Shown here in pieces: positions 1 to 9,333 of a DNA stretch of 64,000 nucleotides (position 1 is its first letter; each line of letters begins with the position of its first letter). Made by a program: the position numbers and the translations under genes. Source of the DNA: Datura wrightii (taxonomy: Eukaryota > Streptophyta > Magnoliopsida > Solanales > Solanaceae); NCBI GenBank assembly GCA_035772735.1, contig JASDFA010000019.1, positions 38,773,001 to 38,837,000 of the forward strand, written 5' to 3'. The notes beneath the pieces are model-generated. The model ran no database searches and was not told where the DNA came from. It saw only the letters and a list, made by a program, of their open reading frames with translations.

Positions 1-1
1 C

Positions 2-1119
2 TCATTACTTGGAGAAGCCAAGAGGTTGTTCAAAGCTGAGCCACCAAATTCTATTTCAACGTGGGATGATCTTGCACGGAAGTTCTTGATAAGGTTTTTT
101 CCCTCTGGTAAAACAGCAAGACTTAGAAGTCAATTCTAAGTTTCAAACAGAGGGAGGGAGAAAATTTATATCAAGCTTGGGAGAGATTTAAATCCATGTT
201 GTGGGACTGTCCTCATCATCATCAGTCCAATGAGGTGTTGGTGCACACATTTATTGAGGGTTTGGAACCCCATACCAAAATATTGCTAGATTCAGCAGCT
301 GGAGGGCAAGCGTTGGAAAAGACTTATGAGGAGCTGTATACCTTGTTGAACCGGATTTCACAGGGCAATCCAGAATGGAATGCTGATTCATCACGAGGTG
401 GGACAAGGAAAGCAGTAGGAGTGCTTGAAGTGGATGGGTTTACAGCTATCGCTGCACAAATAGCTGCCTTGTAAAATCAATTGAATAACCACTTCAGCAA
501 CATGACTTTGAACCAGCCTCAAGCTCCAGTTAATGCAGTTCAACAATTGTGGTGTGAAGTGTGTGGAAGTAGTGAGCACTCAGCTGAGTGTTGCGGAGCT
601 AATCCTGACTCGGTAAACTTTGTGGGTAATGCACAAAGAAACCACCAGCAGTATGGTAGTAGCTACAACTCCAATTGGAGGAATCACCCTAATTTCTCAT
701 GGGCTAGCAACAACCATCAAGGCCAAAGTTCGGGTCAGGGTGTGCAAAGGAATCAAGGAGGGCAACAGAACTACCAATCTCAATTTAGAAACAACAATGC
801 ACCTCCTCCACCACCATCACCCAGCATTGAGGAGATGTTCAAGACCATGATAGCTAACCAAGCTCAATTGCAGGCTGACTATGTGAAATTGGCAACCAAA
901 CTGAAAAACAATCAGTTAGCTACCAAGGCTCTTGAGTATCAATTTGGGCAATTTGCTAGTGCCCAAAATACAAGGCCTAGAGGAGGACTGCCTAGCGACA
1001 CGGATCCCAATCCCAAGCAGGTAAATGCAGTGACCACAAGGAGTGGTTTGCAGCTGAAAGAGGTGGAACCAGAAAGACCACCTCAACATTCGGGAGCAGC
1101 AGAAGTTGAGAGGGAGTAA
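2..1119 (+). pseudogene. gag: E1 gag (retrotransposon gag domain and one CCHC knuckle), broken
   Basis: Gag is the capsid/nucleocapsid precursor that packages element RNA. Frame 2 gives the core gag motif SLLGEAKRLFKAEPP at the window edge. A frameshift near position 130 moves reading to frame 1, which carries the rest of the domain (FIEGLEPHTK, YEELYTLLNRI). An in-frame TAA at 472 follows, then a CCHC-type knuckle CEVCGSSEHSAEC at about 556-594 and a Gln/Asn/Gly-rich linker with a proline run at about 800-820. A second in-frame TAA lies at 1117. The N-terminus is outside the window. The gag of E3 is the nearest relative here. This copy cannot make intact Gag. Confidence 0.85.
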
Positions 1120-1976
1120 AGTTCGGAAAGGGGGAAGACCAAAGAAGCTGAATCAGAAAGACCTCCACCTCCGTTCCCTCAACGACTCAAGAAACACAAG
1201 GAGGAGGCGTGTTTCAAGAAATTCATAGAGGTGCTTAAACAGGTACATGTTAATTTACCTCTTGTTGATGTCTTGCAGGGAGTGCCTAAATATGCCAAGT
1301 ACATAAAGGACATCGTGGCCAACAAAAGTCGGTTGACTGAGTATGCTACGGTGGCTCTAACAGAGGAGTGCACTTCCCGAATCCAAAATAGACTGCCCAC
1401 AAAGTTAAAAGACCCTGGAAGTTTTACTATCCAGCTTACTATTGGGCAGAGCATCCGAGCTCGTGGATTGTGTGACTTGGGGGCGAGCATAAATTTGATG
1501 CCATCTTCGGTATTCAAAAAGTTGGGTCTAGGGAGTCCTAGACCCACAACGGTAATCTTGCAGTTGGCGGATCGATCCTTAGCTAGGCCAGATGGCATTG
1601 TTGAGGACGTTCTGGTGCAAGTTGGCTCCCTAATTTTCCCGGTAGATTTTATCGTACTGGATTTGAACCAGACGCGGAAGTCCCATTTATTTTGGGACGT
1701 CCCTTCTTGGCAACCGAGAAAGCATTAATTGACGTAGCTGCGGGGAAACTCACAATGCGAGCACATGACAAGGTAGAGGTGTTCGATGTGTATAAAGCAC
1801 CCAAGCTCCCGATGGTGCATGAAGAACTCTCGGTGATCAATGTGATTGATCATGGTAATGCCAAGCAGATGAAGGATTCCCGAGAGTTAATGGGAAGACC
1901 ACCGGATAGGCGTAAGCACTACTGGGGGGAGGACGGTGATCGAGAGAAATCGTCCATCACCCTAGCGGACAATTGA
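1120..1976 (+). pseudogene. E1 aspartic-protease region, in line with gag, one frameshift
   Basis: The frame continues from gag through FPQRLKKHKEEACFKKF and NLPLVDVLQGVPKYAKYIKD, then CDLGASINLMP at about 1468-1500. CDLGASINLMP matches the retropepsin-like active-site region of the Athila/Tat group, with Leu where classical retropepsins have Ser or Thr (D-S/T-G). A one-base insertion near 1660 moves the frame from VDFIVLD to EVPFILGRPFLATEKAL, the usual second conserved block. The frame ends with TGA at 1974-1976. Nothing like reverse transcriptase follows, although in autonomous relatives RT would come directly after this block. Whether the DLG form is catalytic is not known from the sequence. 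Confidence 0.8.
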
Positions 1977-2016
1977 GCTTAAATGACATCGAGCCGCGAC
2001 GGTAAACCAGGTGCTG

Positions 2017-2034
2017 CATGGGAGGCAACCCGTG
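2017..2034 (+). other. E1 conserved hairpin after gag-protease (loop AGGCAA)
   Basis: CATGGG-AGGCAA-CCCGTG forms a 6-bp stem with one G-T pair and the loop AGGCAA. It starts 40 nt after the protease stop. E3 (12812-12829) and E6 (35920-35937) have the same loop at nearly the same distance. Its function is unknown. Confidence 0.7.
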
Positions 2035-2289
2035 AAAATTTTTTCTTTTATTTTGTAAAATGTAAATAGAATTTTCTTTTATTTTGTAAAGTGTAAATAG
2101 ATTTTTCTTTTTCTTTTTTCTTGATTGATTACAAATTTTTTCGTTTTAGTGTTTGTTTATTTATACTTAGGTGAAACCTATAATTCTAACCAATTTTGTA
2201 TAGTGAGATGATTTTCAGGTCAAACGGAGGAACATGTGCACGGAATCGCAAAGGAAAAGTCGAGGTATGAAAAATTAATAAAAAGTAGA

Positions 2290-2520
2290 AAACAGTGAGC
2301 TGGGGCGTTAGCTCCGTGTCACGGAGGAGGACCTCCGCATTACCCTCCGTGAAACGTTGAGGTATAACCCAGAAATTTTAAAATTTCCAGAATGCTATCG
2401 CGATAGCTCTGTGTCACAGAGGCAGTGCACCGCGATGCACTCCGTGACACGTTGCCGTGTATATCGCGACGGGTCACACCGGGTCGCCGGGTGACCCGCG
2501 TATTTTTCTACCCTTTTTAA
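2290..2520 (+). promoter_or_regulatory. E1 candidate internal promoter for ORF2 (LTR-like motif block)
   Basis: The block holds GC-rich inverted repeats such as CCGTGTCACGG and GATGCACTCCGTGACACGTTG-like units. The stretch around 2410-2455 closely matches the block at 6893-6940 in the E1 3' LTR, which lies just ahead of the LTR TATA box. Here the block is followed by AT-rich GTATTTTTCTACCC near 2499 and a pyrimidine-rich leader, then a good splice donor at 2653. That this drives ORF2 is inference. The weak point is the lack of a clear TATAAA. Confidence 0.5.
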
Positions 2521-2652
2521 CCCCGAAACCTCCCCTTTTCCCCTCATTTTCTAATTCCTCCGCGACCAAACATCCCAAAACCCCTCCCCTATCAACGTGC
2601 CACGGCGTAAGGCAACAAATTACCAAGTTTTCTTTGATTCTTCAACTACAAG

Positions 2653-3349
2653 GTATGTTTTCCGATTCCCTCTCAAGTTTGTCTCGATTTTCTTCGAAAT
2701 TAAGCATGGGAGGTGTGCTAAATTGCCCTAAGTCAAAATTAAGCATGAATTCGAGTTATTTGTTGATTGATAAATGTTCGGAATGTCGTTATGATTGTTT
2801 GAACTTGTCGATTGCATAAATTATTCGAATTTGATTGATAGAATCAATTCTAGGGCTTTGTGTTGAATTTGAAGTTGGAAATGTGTTGAAATCGTGAATT
2901 TTATGTCGGGGTATATGTGTTGAATGAGATGAGTCGATGTAAAAATTGTTTGGAATATTAATAGACGACGGATTCTCGGGTTTGGGGGAAATGTTGAAAT
3001 TTGTTAGAAATTGGTTGGTTGGATAGGTTCATGTATATAAGTTTTTTTTGTTATTTTTGTTTCTTTGTTTTTCTTTGCTAAGTGCTATAGTTAAAATGTT
3101 AGCGATGGTAGTGATTGTGATTGGCTGTACGAAGTCTGAGTAGTACACAGAAGTTATACCGTCAAATTTTTCTTTCGAACGCACTAAGCATGATTGTGTA
3201 GTTGGTTGTTTTGTGTGATAAAGATATTCTTGCCATAGTGTTGCAACTGTAGCTAAGGACTAAGTGTGGGGTAACCTAGCGTAACCCGACCTTAGCCGAA
3301 GTTAATATTTATTTAGCTTAACATTGAGCTTATTTACTTGGGTTGACAG
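2653..3349 (+). other. E1 candidate 5' leader intron of ORF2 (697 nt)
   Basis: The donor CAAG|GTATGT at 2653 fits the plant consensus very well. The acceptor TTGACAG|GTGAA at 3349 is preceded by T-rich sequence. The interval is T-rich as plant introns are, and the ORF2 ATG lies 5 nt past the acceptor. E6 has a matching interval of 698 nt at 36623-37320. The interval contains a copy of the polypurine-tract motif at 3260-3275. Confidence 0.55.
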
Positions 3350-3354
3350 GTGAA

Positions 3355-4185
3355 ATGGCAAGCCGGCAAGATAAAGGGAAAGGTGCATCAACTTCAAGCA
3401 CCGGAAGGAAGCGACTCAGACTGGGCACAGCAGTCCCAGCTACACCAGCAGTTCCACGCGGCCAGCGCCGCCAATATGGAACAAGATGGGTAACGGACGA
3501 GGGGAAAAAGTGGTACGCAAAGCACAAGGAAAATAAATATTTCCCCGAGGAGCATATAGCACGGGAGCCATTGGCACAGGAGTTCCCTAGAATGGTTCAC
3601 CGGATCGAGGCAGCTGGGCTCAATTTCATATTTGAGGAGCCCAAAGAATGCAACCTGCACTTGGTTCGGGAGTTCTATGCCAATTGGAACCTGTCAATCA
3701 GAAGCCACACCATCAAAATCAGAGGGCAGATAGTCACTCTGGAGCCCCACCAACTCAATGCCATCATAGGAGCGCGGGACACAGACGCCCACGTCCTCCG
3801 GCAGCTGAACATTACCCCACCGTATGCTGACATCAGACGCACACTGTGTGGGGCCCAATCTACAGCTAGATGGATCAGGCACAAAGAAAGGGGCTACCAC
3901 CAGACTCTGCCATATTCACAGATGAACAGGGAAGCCCGAATCTGGCTGAAGATAGTCTGCTCATGCCTCATCCCGGGGGTACATATGACTGATGTAGCTC
4001 GGGATCGTGTTTGCCTTGTGTACGCCCTGATGAAAGGGCTGGAGATCAATGTCGGGGCGGTTATTATATCCGCCATGAAGAGAGCCCGGTTGCACCAGGG
4101 GCACAGGTATGGTTTTGGTGGACTACTTACCACCTTTATCAGGGGCCTCGATGTTGAGGAGGAGGCCCTCGATTATATCCCGTAG
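3355..4185 (+). CDS. E1 ORF2, putative plant transposon-type protein (possibly PF20167)
   Basis: I chose ATG 3355, the first ATG after the predicted acceptor at 3349; an upstream in-frame TTG at 3343 is unlikely as a start. The 276 visible codons start with a basic stretch (RQDKGKG, GRKRLRLG) that could be a nuclear signal. The domain that follows has VREFYANWNL, IKIRGQIVTLEPHQLNAIIGA, ARIWLKIVCSCLIPGVH and LVYALMKGLEINVGAVI. From memory, this layout matches the Pfam family called 'putative plant transposon protein' and ORFs called envelope-like in Athila/Calypso elements. I see no signal peptide or membrane segment. A TAG at 4183 ends this frame, probably from CAG, and the same frame continues to 4575. 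The biochemical role is unknown. Confidence 0.75.
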   Translation: MASRQDKGKGASTSSTGRKRLRLGTAVPATPAVPRGQRRQYGTRWVTDEGKKWYAKHKENKYFPEEHIAREPLAQEFPRMVHRIEAAGLNFIFEEPKECNLHLVREFYANWNLSIRSHTIKIRGQIVTLEPHQLNAIIGARDTDAHVLRQLNITPPYADIRRTLCGAQSTARWIRHKERGYHQTLPYSQMNREARIWLKIVCSCLIPGVHMTDVARDRVCLVYALMKGLEINVGAVIISAMKRARLHQGHRYGFGGLLTTFIRGLDVEEEALDYIP

Positions 4186-4575
4186 TTGGAGCGGCGGGCC
4201 TTGGATGTTACCAAAACTAAGGCTCCCGACACCACCCACGGGCCAGTGCTTACACTTGGCGAGCGACACGCTCGTGATGACCAGTACATGGCGCGGATGT
4301 ATGGGATGCAGATGCTCCAGCTGAGGATAGGTGGGAGGCCAGCGACGGAGGAGGAGCTATGAAAGCTCGAGCTAGACTACCCGTTTGGCGAAAACGCCAG
4401 GGCTCTATGCCGAGTAGGGACAGCATTTGTAGAGCCCACGGATGATGACGTCCCCACAGACGAGGAGACGCGTCGGGAGGACTCCGATGTGGAGTCCGAT
4501 GATGACGACGGAGGCGACTCGGATATGGGAGATGAAGTAGCAGCACCCGACGAAGAAGTGGAATACTTTGACTGA
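4186..4575 (+). pseudogene. E1 ORF2 C-terminal part beyond the TAG stop, acidic tail
   Basis: The ORF2 frame stays open in character past the TAG at 4183, with one more in-frame TGA at 4360, to a final TGA at 4573-4575. It reads LERRALDVTKTKAP, then a tail very rich in Asp and Glu (EPTDDDVPTDEETRRED and onward). Removing the two stops would give a protein of about 406 residues. ORF2 of E6 also ends in an acidic tail, so this part probably belongs to the original gene. Confidence 0.65.
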
Positions 4576-6445
4576 TCAGGGAGTTCCACCACCCGATTTT
4601 GTGCTATTTAATTTTTGTGAACACTGGGACAGTGTTCGAGTTAAGTGTGGGGTGGGAGTAGTTAGGTGCTGGGCTGGGCTGTTTTGTTTGTACGTTCTCC
4701 TATGTTATTGTGTATGTTGTTTGTCCCTGTGATTTGTGAAGTGTTTAAGAATTGTTCTGTATTTGTAAATATTTGTGAAATTGCTGTGTGTTGTTGAATG
4801 TTGCCAGCTGATTCTGTAAATATTTTTATTTATCGAAATGATCGATATTTTTAAAAATTTCTTTAAAATATTGTGTACATAAATTTTTTTCTTTTTCTAT
4901 CGAAATGATCGATATTTTGCAAAATTTTCAACTTTTTAATTTTGGGTTTCTCGGCGTTTGTTTTCGGTTTTTTACCGAGAATGGTCCCATTGAACCAACG
5001 TCTTAAGTAGTGACTGTTCCCTATGATGGATGGATGACGACCGTCTTAAGGGAAATGTAGTCGTTAGGAGTAGATTTTTTCAATTATTTTTAGTTTTTTT
5101 TCCTTGGTGGACTGCGTCCCAAAACCTGTAGTTACTATATGGTTGCGAGAGTTTGGTTGCGTCTTGTACATGATAATCAAAATGCAAAGGTGATTCGTAT
5201 GAAAGCATGCAAATTTGTAAATATGTTGAGATACCTAGGCTGTAAAGTTCGATTCCGTGTGATTGAGGCTTAATGTTTGAATTCCTGTAATTAGCTTATT
5301 GAAGAGTCTGTGAATACATCTTGAATCGAGCATGTGCATAAAGTGTGAAGTGAGGTATTGATATTCCATGCTATTGTGAAGTGTCTAGAACTTGCCTGGT
5401 GTGTGTACAAAACGAAATGAAGGAGGTGTATTGTAGGAAAGGATGTAGGCATTTCTTTGTTTTAACCGAGAGTTTCTATATTTTTTTTCTTGTCATGTGC
5501 CCCTTTCTGTGATTGTATACCCTAGTCAGCCCGTTGAGCCTTTAGCCTATTATTTCTTTCTTTTGTCCAAAAAGTGTAAACCGAGCTTAATTCCTTCTTT
5601 TTATTAGCCGTAAAGTCTATACAAAACTCTTAAGCGCTTAAGAAGAGAAAATAATTTTCCCAAAGTGTCAAAGAGTGAGAATGGTGAAAAGAAAAAGAAA
5701 AGCAGAGTGAGGAAAGAAAAGAAGAGGTTGAAGGTGCACTGGTTATAAATAAACGATAATGAAGGTGCATGAATAATCTTTGTTATTGTGTCAAGTGTGC
5801 TTAATGAAATGGGCCATACTAAGGTAAATCATCAAGAATGGGATGATGAAAAAAAAAGAAAAGAGAGAAATAATGTCCATGAGTTGATGGGAATGTGTTG
5901 CAAAGGCGCTTAAGGATGCTAGTGGCTATTATTGGCTAATCCAATATATACTAGTTCCATAGCTTCCATTACAACCCATTAAAGTCCTGCGTAATCTTAC
6001 ATTGCATTTCTTTATATTAGTGGAGTAATACACTAAGGGCAAGCTTATGGGTCATGACATGATGCATGTGAATTCTTTTGGGAGAGAGAGTGAAATTATT
6101 TTTTTACATGCCCCTACTTGAATGTTTGTGTGCCAAATGAGCAAAAAGGGGAAGATTCTCTTGAGTTGTGAGGGCACATGCTTGAGGAAAGACTGATTTT
6201 CATGTCGGATATCTTGATTACCTGATTTGCATGAGTTTACCGATATCGAGAATCAATTCTTTAAGTCTAGGAAGTCTTAATGTATTGAAGGTTATTGCAT
6301 TGTTGAGACCATGCATGTTTTCTTGATGATTTGCGATATTGAATGATCGGTATGACCGTAGCTTAAATTGTCGCACCATAGTAGCGAAGGTTGGGATGTA
6401 AATTGCATGAATTATATGTTTGTTGTTCGAGGACAAACAAGGATT
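4576..6445 (+). other. E1 non-coding 3' region between ORF2 and polypurine tract
   Basis: No coding frame is visible in about 1.87 kb of T-rich sequence. It starts with a copy of the polypurine-tract motif (TTAAGTGTGGGGT, 4641-4653), which may also act as a second-strand primer or mark an old element end. The stretch around 4990-5060 (GACGACCGTCTTAAGGG) is matched in E3 on the minus strand near 12285-12310, so it is a shared part of the family. Such long 3' regions are usual in Athila/Tat elements. Confidence 0.65.
4831..4919 (+). repeat. Two copies of a 20-bp unit with an internal inverted repeat
   Basis: TATCGAAATGATCGATATTT occurs at 4831-4850 and again at 4899-4918, 68 bp apart. Each copy contains the short palindrome ATCGAT and lies in AT-rich sequence. 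Confidence 0.75.
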
Positions 6446-6460
6446 TAAGTGTGGGGTAAG
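6446..6460 (+). other. E1 polypurine tract
   Basis: TAAGTGTGGGGTAAG lies directly ahead of the LTR start TGATCTTGGG. The E3 tract at the same place on the minus strand (10924-10939) is almost identical. It primes plus-strand DNA synthesis in LTR elements. Confidence 0.85.
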
Positions 6461-6777
6461 TGATCTTGGGAAGATTTATATGCCCAAGTGATACTCAAAA
6501 GTATCATTTTCGCCTTGTTTATCTAGCAATGTGTATACATTTTCATGTAATTAGTAATAAAATGTGAATTTATACTAACCAACATGATTAGCATTGTTTT
6601 GGAGGTAAAATGTGATTTCGAGAAGCTAATATGCATGTTGGATGATATCGGAGTTGGACTTGGATGCGAGCAAGGGAAAAAGCATTGGACTGCACAAATT
6701 AAAGGGGCTCCCCGATGGAGCCGTGTCACACTGGCATCGCGGAGGCATTCTGCCTGGAGGGTGAAAATTCACCAAAT

Positions 6778-6940
6778 TTCCAGTGAGGGTCCGCGTTCAT
6801 GGCGTGTCACGGAGGCAGTGCTCCGCGATGCACGCCGTGCCACGTTGAGCTTGAATTCCCGGACCCCCAGTTCCAGTGAGGGTCCGCGTTCATGGCGTGT
6901 CACGGAGGCAGTGCTCCACGATGCACTCCGTGACACGTTG
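6778..6940 (+). repeat. Tandem duplication of a 70-bp GC-rich U3 unit (period 93 bp)
   Basis: The unit starting TTCCAGTGAGGGTCCGCGTT occurs at 6778-6847 and 6871-6940 with only a few differences. Each copy contains the inverted motif GTGTCACGGAG ... CTCCGTGACAC. It lies 29 bp ahead of the TATA box, where an LTR enhancer would be expected. Confidence 0.9.
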
Positions 6941-6968
6941 CTCATTATTTCGGGAAAATTCCCAGCAA

Positions 6969-6976
6969 TATAAATA
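6969..6976 (+). promoter_or_regulatory. E1 LTR TATA box
   Basis: TATAAATA lies just downstream of the duplicated GC-rich block in U3. The homologous place in the E3 LTR has TAGTATAAATC (minus strand, about 10336-10347). Confidence 0.75.
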
Positions 6977-7871
6977 GAACACTTAAGTTTATTTTTCATA
7001 ATTCAGACTTGGTGGAGCAAGGACGTGGGTTACAGGCAGTTGAGGGACGAAAAGTTTAGGGTTTTTTCTCTCTTTCTTTCTTCTTTAATTCAATTGCTTG
7101 TATGATTAACACTCGTTTTATGATGATTAATCCACAAATGAGTGGCTAATTCCTCTCCTTGCTGAGGTTATGAACAATTGTGATGAAATTTGATTATTGA
7201 TTATCTGGTTTTTCATCTTTTCTTCCATGTTGTTCTATTAATTCTTGTTCTTACTGCATTGGTGTGTGGCCTACATTAATGTACATCTAAAAAGTCCGAT
7301 TTCACTCGAGAGAGCACGAAATTGGAAAGTTGTGAATTAATAGGATATTGTTCTTTACTTGGTTTGGGAAAATTGAGTTTTGATGTGCTTTCAGGATAGA
7401 AATATACCTGAAAGTCGTATTAGTCAATTTAGGAACCGGAATTGTATGGCTAGAACATGAATTGCATTTGATCACAGAAATGTAGACGGATGGTTCATGA
7501 TTCTTAAGTGAGATTAAATACGAGAGTTTTAATCTCTTGGCAAATGTTCTTGGCTAGCAACAGGAAGAAAAGATTAACCAATTTATGATGATAATCAGTT
7601 TCATTACATGTTCGTTTAACCTCAGCATGCTCTTATCCATAGTTCAGATTCAAAGTAGATAATTGTTCTTAGTTTTAGTATAAAATTTATCAAACAAACT
7701 ATCAACTTTTTGGTTACGTTGTTGTCAGCATATTTAGAGGTAAAATATAGTGGACTTGAGAAAATTGCACTTAACCCAAGTCTCTGTGGGATCGATACTT
7801 GGCTTACTAAATCCACTTACTACTCGTTCGACCACGTGCACTTGCGTGTCGTTTTATATACCCATATAACA

Positions 7872-9333
7872 CACTGGACACCTCACCTACCTCAAACCAT
7901 CTAATAGGTTATCTACACCTCCACTTGTAAAGAGCCTCAAATGGAGCCATCTGAATGCTGGAGTGATACTGTTATTGTAAGTAAACTCGATGGGAGGAAA
8001 GTGATCATCCTAACTACCCATGAAATTGGTCACACACGCTCTCAACATATCCTCAAGATTCTGAATAGTTCGCTCGGCCTGACCATCTACCTATGGGAGA
8101 AAAGCTATGCTAAGCTTGACCTGAGTACCAAGGCCCCTCTGAAATAATCTCTAAAACTAAGAGGTAAACTAAGTACCCCTATCTAAGATGATGGACAAAG
8201 GAACTCCATGCAACTGAACCAACTCTTGTATGTACAATCTAGCATAATCATCAATTGAATCAGTGGTTTTGACCGGTAAAAACTTAGCTGAGTTGGTCAA
8301 CCTGTCCACAATCAACCATATAGAGTCATACTATTGGCGGGTATGAGCTAAGCCTGTAATGAAGTCCATATTGATCTCTTCCCACTTTCAAATAGGAATA
8401 CTAATATCCTGAAGCATACCTCAAGGTCTCTAATGCTCGACCTTCACCTGTTGGCAATTCAGACACTTATCCACAACTATGCTATGTCCTTATTCATGCC
8501 ATTCCACCAATAGACCTCTTGTAGATCACGGTACATCTTGGTGACACCTGAATGAAAAGAGTACTGAGATCCACGAGCCTCGCTCAACATCCGCTCTCTC
8601 AAGTAATCTACAATTGGCACATAAAATCGACCCTAATATCGGAGTACACCATCTATCCGTAGGGAGAAAACCTCCACCTTCTGATTCTAAACAACTTCCT
8701 TTAGCTTCTCCAGGATAGGATCCTCATCTTACCTAGCTTTAACTTCCGTCAACAAGGAAGATTCCAGCCCATTCTGAATGATCACACCATCATCTGCTGA
8801 ATCTGTAAGGGGAACCCCTAAAAGAACCCCTAAAAGAGTAAGCCTATGCACATCCTTCACCAACTCCTTTCTCTCATCCTTCACATGAGACACACTCTCC
8901 ATGGATAGCATACTAAGAGCATCCACCACTACATTGGTCTTGCCCGGATGATAAAGGACACTCATGTCATAGTCTTTGAGAAGCTTTAGCTATATCCTTT
9001 GCCGCAAATTCAAGTCCTTTTGAGTGAACACATATTGAAGGTTCTTATGGTCCGTGAATACATCCACATGCACCCATACAACTAGTGCCTCCAAATCTTC
9101 AATGCAAACACCACAGCTGCCAACTCTAGGTCATGCGTCAGATAGTTCTTCTCATGAGTCTTAAGCTGACCTAGAGGCATACATAATAACCTTACCATAA
9201 TGCATCAACACACAACCAAGACCAATCCTAGAGGCATCACAATGTACCACGAAACTATCTGTGCCCTCTGGTAGGGTCAAATATGGGGTTGAAGTGAGTC
9301 GAGTATTTAACTCTTCTCACAGGCATCCAACCA
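7872..9333 (-). pseudogene. pol: E2 pol, 3' part: end of RNase H and integrase, broken
   Basis: On the minus strand from 9333, the frame resumes after the E3 insertion in the RNase H region. It then shows the linker MSVLYHPGKTNVVVDALS (8965), the integrase zinc finger with KCLNCQ (about 8450-8470), the first catalytic Asp in NMDFITG (about 8370), the second in ILDRG (about 8200) and the Glu block GQAERTIQNLE (about 8080). Several stops and shifts break it, including a stop inside the CRSPIGWF-like block near 7900. The piece ends where the E1 LTR begins. Confidence 0.8.
9329..9333. other. E3 target-site duplication, left copy (AACCA)
   Basis: AACCA directly precedes the E3 LTR end TGTTGCAACC at 9334 and is repeated exactly at 17024-17028. 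Five bases is the normal duplication size for Ty3/gypsy elements. Confidence 0.9.

Larger units (their letters stand above)
1..7871 (+). mobile_element. E1: Athila/Tat-like non-autonomous LTR retrotransposon, 5' end off-window
   Basis: The visible order is gag (from within the gag domain), protease, hairpin, ORF2, a long non-coding 3' region, polypurine tract and 3' LTR. No reverse transcriptase, RNase H or integrase lies between protease and the 3' LTR. The 5' LTR is left of the window. The right end is placed at 7871 because the sequence from 7877 is minus-strand integrase of E2; the exact base is uncertain by 1-2. The lineage is inferred from the protease motif DLGAS and from close likeness to E3, which has an Asp-tRNA primer site. 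Confidence 0.85.
6461..7871 (+). repeat. E1 3' LTR
   Basis: It starts TGATCTTGGG right after the polypurine tract and aligns with the LTRs of E3 through CATGTAATTA, ACTAACCAA-ATGATTA and the TGTGGGATCGATACTTGG / CGACCACGTGCACTTGCG end block. It starts with the inverted repeat CTTGGG...CCCAAG at 6465-6488. The order inside is a GC-rich motif block (6712-6940), a TATA box (6969-6976) and a long transcribed part. The end ATAACA at 7871 is inferred from the return of E2 integrase sequence. Confidence 0.85.

Noticed and set aside
2457..2819. 120-codon plus-strand frame ahead of ORF2 of E1
   Set aside because: It spans the promoter-like block, pyrimidine-rich leader and splice donor; no family likeness and no counterpart in E6.
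3355..4185. ORF2 as a viral envelope gene
   Set aside because: No signal peptide, membrane segment or cleavage-like site; the domain resembles a plant transposon-associated family instead.
4250..4546. Minus-strand frame rich in Ser, Pro and His
   Set aside because: It is the reverse of the acidic GAT/GAC-rich tail of ORF2.
6778..6940. CRISPR-like repeat array
   Set aside because: Only two units, in a plant LTR, with no spacers.
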